A DNA stretch of 64,000 nucleotides from Vespa crabro (lineage: Eukaryota; Arthropoda; Insecta; Hymenoptera; Vespidae): the NCBI RefSeq assembly GCF_910589235.1, contig NC_060955.1:10188837-10252836 (forward strand), written 5' to 3'. Each line of letters begins with the position of its first letter. Position 1 is the stretch's first letter. Below the pieces are notes generated by a model. It did no database searches and was not told the origin of the DNA. It saw only the letters and a program-made list of their open reading frames with translations. A program made the position numbers and the translations under genes. Below, in pieces: positions 1 through 10,055 of the stretch.

Positions 1-602
1 AAACAATGTTAAAACTTTGATTCCAATATAAAATAGATGTTTGATCTTATGAAATGCAATGTTCTGCATCGATTGGTATCATTTTTCAAACTGTGGCTCA
101 AGTATTACTAAAGATTTCACGAATTTAACTTCGCGTATAGCGAAATTCGCGTATGTCGATTAAGTTTTTCGATAAAGATCATATGAAAACGCTATTTAAA
201 CATAGCAAACACGTTATATTCTTGTTATATTCTTTATTCTGCATCGATAGAATATAAAATCAATGAAATTGAACGAGATATCTACTTTTCGTTTTTCGAC
301 GATACTCGTATATGAGCGAAAAATCTCATATACGAACGAAACAATGTTAAAACTTCGATTCCAATATAAAATAGATGTTTGATCTTATGAAATGCAATGT
401 TCTGCATCGATTGGTAACATTTTTCAAACTGTGGCGCAACTATTACTAAAGATTTCACGAAATTAACTTCGCGTATAGCGAAATTCGCGTATGTCGGTTA
501 AGTTTTTCGATAAAAATCATATGAAAACGCCTATTTAAACATAGCAAACACGTTATATTCTTGTTATATTCTTTATTCTGCATCGATAGAATATAAAATC
601 AA

Positions 603-622
603 TGAAATTGAACGAGATTTCA
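603..622. repeat. Small inverted repeat TGAAAT / ATTTCA (exemplar)
   Basis: Six-base arms at 603-608 and 617-622 flank TGAACGAG. The right arm is intact in units with 'gagatttca' and lost in those with 'gatatcaac' or 'gatatctac', which include most B units. It is therefore a variable feature. Confidence 0.7.
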
Positions 623-640
623 ACTTTTCGTTTTTCGACG

Positions 641-650
641 ATACGCGTAT
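641..650. repeat. Shared palindrome ATACGCGTAT (exemplar)
   Basis: A perfect 10-bp palindrome in most A and B units, just upstream of the A/B-diagnostic dyad. It varies occasionally: 'atactcgtat' in 214, 5984 and 13448, 'atacgcttat' in 23290 and 29061, and 'aaacgcgtat' in the gaatcg-type units. Confidence 0.88.
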
Positions 651-807
651 ATGTGCGAAAAATCGTATATACGATGCGAAACAATGTTAAAACTTTGATT
701 CCAATATAAAATAGATGTTTGATCTTATGAAATGCAATGTTCTGCATCGATTGGTATCATTTTTCAAACTGTGGCTCAAGTATTACTAAAGATTTCACGA
801 ATTTAAC

Positions 808-832
808 TTCGCGTATAGCGAAATTCGCGTAT
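808..832. repeat. Hairpin TTCGC-GTATA-GCGAA with overlapping 16-bp direct repeat (exemplar)
   Basis: TTCGC (808-812) and GCGAA (818-822) are exact inverted arms around GTATA. TTCGCGTAT occurs at 808-816 and again at 824-832, a 9-bp direct repeat with 16-bp spacing. Most units have both copies. The alternatives 'cgtaaagcg', 'cgtattgcg' and 'cgcatatagcg' alter the first copy. Loss of exactly one 16-bp period explains the short monomers. Confidence 0.92.
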
Positions 833-1324
833 GTCGATTAAGTTTTTCGATAAAGATCATATGAAAACGCTATTTAAACATAGCAAACACGTTATATTCT
901 TGTTATATTCTTTATTCTGCATCGATAGAATATAAAATCAATGAAATTGAACGAGATTTCAACTTTTCGTTTTTCGACTATACGCGTATATGAGCGAAAA
1001 ATCGTATATACGATGCAAAACAATGTTAAAACTTTGATCCCAATATAAAATAGATGTTTGATCTTATGAAATGCAATGTTCTGCATCGATTGGTAACATT
1101 TTTCAAACTGTGGAGCAAGTATTACAAAAGATTTCACGAATTTAACTTCGCGTATAGCGAAATTCGCGTATGTCGATTAAGTTTTTCGATAAAAATCATA
1201 TGAAAACGACTATTTAAACATAGCAAAAACGTTATTTTCATGTTATATTCTTTATTCTTCATCGATAGAATATAAAATCAATGAAATTGAACGAGATATC
1301 AACTTTTCGTTTTTCGACGATACG

Positions 1325-1352
1325 CGTATATGAGCGAAAAATCTCATATACG
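1325..1352. repeat. Type B dyad (exemplar): 10-bp inverted repeat, 8-nt loop
   Basis: CGTATATGAG at 1325-1334 and CTCATATACG at 1343-1352 are exact reverse complements around the loop CGAAAAAT. This dyad defines type B and recurs in nearly all B units at the same place. Exceptions I saw: 'ctcatattcg' (12771, 14805, 15821, 17519), 'cgattatgag' (21254, 35509) and 'cccatatacg' (32455). It could extrude as a cruciform or bind a dimeric protein; neither is shown by sequence alone. Confidence 0.9.
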
Positions 1353-1680
1353 AACGAAACAATGTTAAAACTTCGATTCCAATATAAAATAGATGTTTGA
1401 TCTTATGAAATGCAATGTTCTGCATCGATTGGTAACATTTTTCAAACTGTGGCGCAAGTATTACTAAAGATTTCACGAAATTAACTTCGCGTATAGCGAA
1501 ATTCGCGTATGTCGATTAAGTTTTTCGATAAAAATCATATGAAAACGCCTATTTAAACATAGCAAACACGTTATATTCTTGTTACATTCTTTATTCTGCA
1601 TCGATAGAATATAAAATCAATGAAATTGAACGAGATTTCAACTTTTCGTTTTTCGACGATACGCGTATATGAGCGAAAAA

Positions 1681-1692
1681 TCGTATATACGA
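1681..1692. repeat. Type A palindrome (exemplar) TCGTATATACGA
   Basis: A perfect 12-bp palindrome that occupies in type A units the position of the right arm of the type B dyad. It also gives a weaker 7-bp pairing (CGTATAT / ATATACG) with the upstream segment. In A' units a single base is lost ('cgtaatacg') and the palindrome is broken. A' units start at 24988, 37545, 40227, 40905, 46678, 52076, 52754, 54093, 54771, 55110 and 55788. Confidence 0.9.
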
Positions 1693-2589
1693 TGCGAAAC
1701 AATGTTAAAACTTTGATTCCAATATAAAATAGATGTTTGATCTTATGAAATGCAATGTTCTGCATCGATTGGTAACATTTTTCAAACTGTGGCGCAAGTA
1801 TTACAAAAGATTTCACGAATTTAACTTCGCGTATAGCGAAATTCGCGTATGTCGATTAAGTTTTTCGATAAAAATCATATGAAAACGACTATTTAAACAT
1901 AGCAAACACGTTATATTCTTGTTATATTCTTTATTCTGCATCGATAGAATATAAAATCAATGAAATTGAACGAGATTTCAACTTTTCGTTTTTCGACGAT
2001 ACGCGTATATGAGCGAAAAATCGTATATACGATGCGAAACAATGTTAAAACTTTGATTCCAATATAAAATAGATGTTTGATCTTATGAAATGCAATGTTC
2101 TGCATCGATTGGTAACATTTTTCAAACTGTGGCGCAAGTATTACAAAAGATTTCATGAAATTAACTTCGCGTATAGCGAAATTCGCGTATGTCGATTAAG
2201 TTTTTCGATAAAAATCATATGAAAACGCCTATTTAAACATAGCAAACACGTTATATTCTTGTTATATTCTTTATTCTGCATCGATAGAATATAAAATCAA
2301 TGAAATTGAACGAGATTTCAACTTTTCGTTTTTCGACGATACGCGTATATGAGGGAAAAATCGTATATACGATGCGAAACAATGTTAAAACTTTGATTCC
2401 AATAAAAAATAGATGTTTGATCTTATGAAATGCAATGTTCTGCATCGATTGGTAACATTTTTCAAACTGTGGCGCAAGTATTACTAAAGATTTCACGAAA
2501 TTAACTTCGCGTATAGCGAAATTCGCGCATGTCGATTAAGTTTTTCGATAAAAATCATATGAAACGCCTATTTAAACATAGCAAACACG

Positions 2590-4287
2590 TTATATTCTTG
2601 TTATATTCTTTATTCTGCATCGATAGAATATAAAATCAATGAAATTGAACGAGATTTCAACTTTTCGTTTTTCGACTATACGCGTATATGAGCGAAAAAT
2701 CGTATATACGATGCAAAACAATGTTAAAACTTTGATCCCAATATAAAATAGATGTTTGATCTTATGAAATGCAATGTTCTGCATCGATTGGTAACATTTT
2801 TCAAACTGTGGAGCAAGTATTACAAAAGATTTCACGAATTTAACTTCGCGTATAGCGAAATTCGCGTATGTCGATTAAGTTTTTCGATAAAAATCATATG
2901 AAAACGACTATTTAAACATAGCAAAAACGTTATTTTCATGTTATATTCTTTATTCTTCATCGATAGAATATAAAATCAATGAAATTGAACGAGATATCAA
3001 CTTTTCGTTTTTCGACGATACGCGTATATGAGCGAAAAATCTCATATACGAACGAAACAATGTTAAAACTTCGATTCCAATATAAAATAGATGTTTGATC
3101 TTATGAAATGCAATGTTCTGCATCGATTGGTAACATTTTTCAAACTGTGGCGCAAGTATTACTAAAGATTTCACGAAATTAACTTCGCGTATAGCGAAAT
3201 TCGCGTATGTCGATTAAGTTTTTCGATAAAAATCATATGAAAACGCCTATTTAAACATAGCAAACACGTTATATTCTTGTTACATTCTTTATTCTGCATC
3301 GATAGAATATAAAATCAATGAAATTGAACGAGATTTCAACTTTTCGTTTTTCGACGATACGCGTATATGAGCGAAAAATCGTATATACGATGCGAAACAA
3401 TGTTAAAACTTTGATTCCAATATAAAATAGATGTTTGATCTTATGAAATGCAATGTTCTGCATCGATTGGTAACATTTTTCAAACTGTGGCGCAAGTATT
3501 ACAAAAGATTTCACGAATTTAACTTCGCGTATAGCGAAATTCGCGTATGTCGATTAAGTTTTTCGATAAAAATCATATGAAAACGACTATTTAAACATAG
3601 CAAACACGTTATATTCTTGTTATATTCTTTATTCTGCATCGATAGAATATAAAATCAATGAAATTGAACGAGATTTCAACTTTTCGTTTTTCGACGATAC
3701 GCGTATATGAGCGAAAAATCGTATATACGATGCGAAACAATGTTAAAACTTTGATTCCAATATAAAATAGATGTTTGATCTTATGAAATGCAATGTTCTG
3801 CATCGATTGGTAACATTTTTCAAACTGTGGCGCAAGTATTACAAAAGATTTCATGAAATTAACTTCGCGTATAGCGAAATTCGCGTATGTCGATTAAGTT
3901 TTTCGATAAAAATCATATGAAAACGCCTATTTAAACATAGCAAACACGTTATATTCTTGTTATATTCTTTATTCTGCATCGATAGAATATAAAATCAATG
4001 AAATTGAACGAGATTTCAACTTTTCGTTTTTCGACGATACGCGTATATGAGGGAAAAATCGTATATACGATGCGAAACAATGTTAAAACTTTGATTCCAA
4101 TAAAAAATAGATGTTTGATCTTATGAAATGCAATGTTCTGCATCGATTGGTAACATTTTTCAAACTGTGGCGCAAGTATTACTAAAGATTTCACGAAATT
4201 AACTTCGCGTATAGCGAAATTCGCGCATGTCGATTAAGTTTTTCGATAAAAATCATATGAAACGCCTATTTAAACATAGCAAACACG
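2590..4287 (+). repeat. Five-monomer higher-order unit, copy 2
   Basis: Monomers start at 2590 (A), 2930 (B), 3269 (A), 3609 (A) and 3949 (A). It carries every marker listed for 892-2589. The copies part at the next unit: 4288 has 'cgacgata' and 'aaactgcgatacc' instead of 'cgactata' and 'gatccc'. The last four units, together with the sequence up to about 5890, are copied again from 7002 at 4072-bp offset. Confidence 0.93.
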
Positions 4288-5983
4288 TTATATTCTTGTT
4301 ATATTCTTTATTCTGCATCGATAGAATATAAAATCAATGAAATTGAACGAGATTTCAACTTTTCGTTTTTCGACGATACGCGTATATGAGCGAAAAATCG
4401 TATATACGATGCGAAACAATGTTAAAACTGCGATACCAATATAAAATAGATGTTTGATCTTATGAAATGCAATGTTCTGCATCGATTGGTAACATTTTTC
4501 AAACTGTGGCGCAAGTATTACAAAAGATTTCACGAAATTAACTTCGCGTATAGCGAAATTCGCGTATGTCGCTTAAGTTTTTCGATAAAAATCATATGAA
4601 AACGCCTATTTAAAAATAGCAAACACGTTATATTCTTGTTATATTCTTTATTCTGCATCGATAGAATATAAAATCAATGAAATTGAACGAGATTTCAACT
4701 TTTCGTTTTTCGACGATACGCGTATATGAGCGAAAAATCGTATATACGATGCGAAACAATGTTAAAACTTTGATTCCAATATAAAATAGATGTTTGATCT
4801 TATGAAATGCAATGTTCTGCATCGATTGGTAACATTTTTCAAACTGTGGCGCAAGTATTACAAAAGATTTCACGAATTTAACTTCGCGTATAGCGAAATT
4901 CGCGTATGTCGATTAAGTTTTTCGATAAAAATCATATGAAAACGACTATTTAAACATAGCAAAAACGTTATTTTCTTGTTATATTCTTTATTCTTCATCG
5001 ATAGAATATAAAATCAATGAAATTGAACGAGATATCAACTTTTCGTTTTTCGACGATACGCGTATATGAGCGAAAAATCTCATATACGAACGAAACAATG
5101 TTAAAACTTCGATTCCAATATAAAATAGATGTTTGATCTTATGAAATGCAATGTTCTGCATCGATTGGTAGCATTTTTCAAACTGTGGCGCAAGTATTAC
5201 TAAAGATTTCACGAAATTAACTTCGCGTAAAGCGAAATTCGCGTATGTCGATTAAGTTTTTCGATAAAAATCATATGAAAACGCCTATTTAAACATAGAA
5301 GACACGTTATATTCTTTTTATATTCTTTATTCTTCATCGATAGAATATAAAATCAATGAAATTGAACGAGATTTCAACTTTTCGTTTTTCGACGATACGC
5401 GTATATGAGCGAAAAATCTCATATACGAACGATACAATGTTAAAACTTCGATACCAATATAAAATAGATGTTTGATCTTATGAAATGCAATGTTCTGCAT
5501 CGATTGGTAACATTTTTCAAACTGTGGCGCAAGTATTACTAAAGATTTCACGTAATTAACTTCGCGTAAAGCGAAATTCGCGTATGTCGATTAAGTTTTT
5601 CGATAAAAATCATATGAAAACGCCTATTTAAACATAGCAAACACGTTATATTCTTGTTATATTCTTTATTCTTCATCGATAGAATATAAAATCAATGAAA
5701 TTGAACGAGATTTCAACTTTTCGTTTTTCGACGATACGCGTATATGAGCGAAAAATCTCATATACGTACGAAACAATGTTAAAACTTCGATACCAATATA
5801 AAATAGATGTTTGATCTTATGAAATGCAATGTTCTGCATCGATTGGTAACATTTTTCAAACTGTGGCGCAAGTATTACTAAAGATTTCACGAAATTAACT
5901 TCGCGTATAGCGAAATTCGCGTATGTCGATTAAGTTTTTCGATAAAGATCATATGAAAACGCTATTTAAACATAGCAAACACG
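4288..5983 (+). repeat. Satellite block, monomers 4288-5646 (A A B B B)
   Basis: Units start at 4288 (A, with 'aaactgcgatacc' and 'gtcgcttaag'), 4628 (A, preceded by 'tttaaaaatagc'), 4968 (B, 'ggtagcattt'), 5307 (B, preceded by 'catagaagacacg', with 'aacgatacaatg') and 5646 (B, 'catatacgtacg'). 'cgtaaagcg' replaces 'cgtatagcg' in the 4968 and 5307 units. This segment is the right part of the 3-kb block copied to 7.00-9.96 kb. Near 5890-5941 the sequence switches to a copy of the left edge of the window. Confidence 0.9.
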
Positions 5984-8900
5984 TTATATTCTTGTTATAT
6001 TCTTTATTCTGCATCGATAGAATATAAAATCAATGAAATTGAACGAGATATCTACTTTTCGTTTTTCGACGATACTCGTATATGAGCGAAAAATCTCATA
6101 TACGAACGAAACAATGTTAAAACTTCGATTCCAATATAAAATAGATGTTTGATCTTATGAAATGCAATGTTCTGCATCGATTGGTAACATTTTTCAAACA
6201 GTGGCGCAACTATTACTAAAGATTTCACGAAATTAACTTCGCGTATAGCGAAATTCGCGTATGTCGGTTAAGTTTTTCGATAAAAATCATATGAAAACGC
6301 CTATTTAAACATAGCAAACACGTTATATTCTTGTTATATTCTTTATTCTGCATCGATAGAATATAAAATCAATGAAATTGAACGAGATTTCAACTTTTCG
6401 TTTTTCGACGATACGCGTATATGAGCGAAAAATCGTATATACGATGCGAAACAATGTTAAAACTTTGATTCCAATATAAAATAGATGTTTGATCTTATGA
6501 AATGCAATGTTCTGCATCGATTGGTATCATTTTTCAAACTGTGGCTCAAGTATTACTAAAGATTTCACGAATTTAACTTCGCGTATAGCGAAATTCGCGT
6601 ATGTCGATTAAGTTTTTCGATAAAGATCATATGAAAACGCTATTTAAACATAGCAAACACGTTATATTCTTGTTATATTCTTTATTCTGCATCGATAGAA
6701 TATAAAATCAATGAAATTGAACGAGATTTCAACTTTTCGTTTTTCGACTATACGCGTATATGAGCGAAAAATCGTATATACGATGCAAAACAATGTTAAA
6801 ACTTTGATCCCAATATAAAATTGATGTTTGATCTTATGAAATGCAATGTTCTGCATCGATTGGTATCATTTTTCAAACTGTGGCTCAAGTATTACTAAAG
6901 ATTTCACGAATTTAACTTCGCGTATAGCGAAATTCGCGTATGTCGATTAAGTTTTTCGATAAAAATCATATGAAAACGCCTATTTAAACATAGCAAACAC
7001 GTTATATTCATGTTATATTCTTTATTCTTCATCGATAGAATATAAAATCAATGAAATTGAACGAGATATCAACTTTTCGTTTTTCGACGATACGCGTATA
7101 TGAGCGAAAAATCTCATATACGAACGAAACAATGTTAAAACTTCGATTCCAATATAAAATAGATGTTTGATCTTATGAAATGCAATGTTCTGCATCGATT
7201 GGTAACATTTTTCAAACTGTGGCGCAAGTATTACTAAAGATTTCACGAAATTAACTTCGCGTATAGCGAAATTCGCGTATGTCGATTAAGTTTTTCGATA
7301 AAAATCATATGAAAACGCCTATTTAAACATAGCAAACACGTTATATTCTTGTTACATTCTTTATTCTGCATCGATAGAATATAAAATCAATGAAATTGAA
7401 CGAGATTACAACTTTTCGTTTTTCGACGATACGCGTATATGATCGAAAAATCGTATATACGATGCGAAACAATGTTAAAACTTTGATTCCAATATAAAAT
7501 AGATGTTTGATCTTATGAAATGCAATGTTCTGCATCGATTGGTAACATTTTTCAAACTGTGGCGCAAGTATTACAAAAGATTTCACGAATTTAACTTCGC
7601 GTATAGCGAAATTCGCGTATGTCGATTAAGTTTTTCGATAAAAATCATATGAAAACGACTATTTAAACATAGCAAACACGTTATATTCTTGTTATATTCT
7701 TTATTCTGCATCGATAGAATATAATATCAATGAAATTGAACGAGATTTCAACTTTTCGTTTTTCGACGATACGCGTATATGAGCGAAAAATCGTATATAC
7801 GATGCGAAACAATGTTAAAACTTTGATTCCAATATAAAATAGATGTTTGATCTTATGAAATGCAATGTTCTGCATCGATTGGTAACATTTTTCAAACTGT
7901 GGCGCAAGTATTACAAAAGATTTCATGAAATTAACTTCGCGTATAGCGAAATTCGCGTATGTCGATTAAGTTTTTCGATAAAAATCATATGAAAACGCCT
8001 ATTTAAACATAGCAAACACGTTATATTCTTGTTATATTCTTTATTCTGCATCGATAGAATATAAAATCAATGAAATTGAACGAGATTTCAACTTTTCGTT
8101 TTTCGACGATACGCGTATATGAGGGAAAAATCGTATATACGATGCGAAACAATGTTAAAACTTTGATTCCAATATAAAATAGATGTTTGATCTTATGAAA
8201 TGCAATGTTCTGCATCGATTGGTAACATTTTTCAAACTGTGGCGCAAGTATTACTAAAGATTTCACGAAATTAACTTCGCGTATAGCGAAATTCGCGCAT
8301 GTCGATTAAGTTTTTCGATAAAAATCATATGAAACGCCTATTTAAACATAGCAAACACGTTATATTCTTGTTATATTCTTTATTCTGCATCGATAGAATA
8401 TAAAATCAATGAAATTGAACGAGATTTCAACTTTTCGTTTTTCGACGATACGCGTATATGAGCGAAAAATCGTATATACGATGCGAAACAATGTTAAAAC
8501 TGCGATACCAATATAAAATAGATGTTTGATCTTATGAAATGCAATGTTCTGCATCGATTGGTAACATTTTTCAAACTGTGGCGCAAGTATTACAAAAGAT
8601 TTCACGAAATTAACTTCGCGTATAGCGAAATTCGCGTATGTCGCTTAAGTTTTTCGATAAAAATCATATGAAAACGCCTATTTAAAAATAGCAAACACGT
8701 TATATTCTTGTTATATTCTTTATTCTGCATCGATAGAATATAAAATCAATGAAATTGAACGAGATTTCAACTTTTCGTTTTTCGACGATACGCGTATATG
8801 AGCGAAAAATCGTATATACGATGCGAAACAATGTTAAAACTTTGATTCCAATATAAAATAGATGTTTGATCTTATGAAATGCAATGTTCTGCATCGATTG

Positions 8901-10055
8901 GTAACATTTTTCAAACTGTGGCGCAAGTATTACAAAAGATTTCACGAATTTAACTTCGCGTATAGCGAAATTCGCGTATGTCGATTAAGTTTTTCGATAA
9001 AAATCATATGAAAACGACTATTTAAACATAGCAAAAACGTTATTTTCTTGTTATATTCTTTATTCTTCATCGATAGAATATAAAATCAATGAAATTGAAC
9101 GAGATATCAACTTTTCGTTTTTCGACGATACGCGTATATGAGCGAAAAATCTCATATACGAACGAAACAATGTTAAAACTTCGATTCCAATATAAAATAG
9201 ATGTTTGATCTTATGAAATGCAATGTTCTGCATCGATTGGTAGCATTTTTCAAACTGTGGCGCAAGTATTACTAAAGATTTCACGAAATTAACTTCGCGT
9301 AAAGCGAAATTCGCGTATGTCGATTAAGTTTTTCGATAAAAATCATATGAAAACGCCTATTTAAACATAGAAGACACGTTATATTCTTTTTATATTCTTT
9401 ATTCTTCATCGATAGAATATAAAATCAATGAAATTGAACGAGATTTCAAATTTTCGTTTTTCGACGATACGCGTATATGAGCGAAAAATCTCATATACGA
9501 ACGATACAATGTTAAAACTTCGATACCAATATAAAATAGATGTTTGATCTTATGAAATGCAATGTTCTGCATCGATTGGTAACATTTTTCAAACTGTGGC
9601 GCAAGTATTACTAAAGATTTCACGTAATTAACTTCGCGTAAAGCGAAATTCGCGTATGTCGATTAAGTTTTTCGATAAAAATCATATGAAAACGCCTATT
9701 TAAACATAGCAAACACGTTATATTCTTGTTATATTCTTTATTCTTCATCGATAGAATATAAAATCAATGAAATTGAACGAGATTTCAACTTTTCGTTTTT
9801 CGACGATACGCGTATATGAGCGAAAAATCTCATATACGTACGAAACAATGTTAAAACTTCGATACCAATATAAAATAGATGTTTGATCTTATGAAATGCA
9901 ATGTTCTGCATCGATTGGTAACATTTTTCAAACTGTGGCGCAAGTATTACTAAAGATTTCACGAAATTAACTTCGCGTATAGCGAAATTCGCGTATGTCG
10001 ATTAAGTTTTTCGATAAAAATCATATGAAACGCCTATTTAAACATAGCAAACACG
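5984..10055 (+). repeat. Composite duplication block (12 monomers)
   Basis: Units start at 5984 B, 6323 A, 6662 A, 7002 B, 7341 A, 7681 A, 8021 A, 8360 A, 8700 A, 9040 B, 9379 B and 9718 B. The first two and the left half of the third copy 214-1080 (offset 5770). From about 7000 the block copies 2930-5890 (offset 4072), keeping 'gttacattc', 'gagggaaaaa', 'cgcgcatgtcg', 'aaactgcgatacc' and 'catagaagacacg'. The switch lies near 6.85-7.0 kb, within or next to unit 6662. Only scattered single-base differences were noticed, for example 'gattacaac' in unit 7341 and 'aatataaaat' where 3949 has 'aataaaaaat'. Confidence 0.9.

Larger units (their letters stand above)
1..891 (+). repeat. Left-edge block: partial unit plus monomers at 214 (B), 553 (A)
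   Basis: The window opens inside a type A unit. Its right part has the variants 'ggtatcattt', 'ggctcaag' and 'cgataaagatc' and the short 'aaaacgctattt'. The unit at 214 is type B with 'gatatctac', the rare 'gatactcgta' and 'gcgcaactatt'; the unit at 553 is type A with a unique 'atatgtgcg'. The same string of rare variants recurs at about 5.95-6.66 kb (offset 5770, 17 units) and 13.24-14.12 kb (offset 13234, 39 units). Confidence 0.9.
892..2589 (+). repeat. Five-monomer higher-order unit, copy 1
   Basis: Monomers start at 892 (A), 1232 (B), 1571 (A), 1911 (A) and 2251 (A). Copy-specific markers are 'cgactatacg', 'gatgcaaaac', 'gatccc' and 'tggagcaag' in unit 1; 'gttattttcatg' in unit 2; 'gttacattc' in unit 3; and 'gagggaaaaa', 'aataaaaaatag' and 'cgcgcatgtcg' in unit 5, which also lacks one A ('atgaaacgcc'). 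All recur at 2590-4287, so this is a recent tandem duplication of about 1698 bp. Confidence 0.93.

Noticed and set aside
590..712. TATA-like 'aatataaaat' boxes as promoters
   Set aside because: The motif occurs twice per monomer in an AT-rich sequence, with no associated gene or start-site evidence.
590..712. A trimeric substructure from 'aatataaaat' at 113-bp spacing
   Set aside because: 113 bp is one third of the monomer, but only this AT-rich 10-mer fits; no colinear partner blocks were found at that spacing, unlike the half-monomer matches.
808..840. CENP-B box in 'ttcgcgtat...cgatta'
   Set aside because: The segment has TTCG but lacks the conserved A and the CGGG core at the right spacing. 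No other stretch of the monomer fitted the motif.
1325..1365. Hammerhead ribozyme encoded by the satellite
   Set aside because: Although 'cgaaac' follows the dyad, I found no CTGANGA core on either strand, so the catalytic centre is missing.
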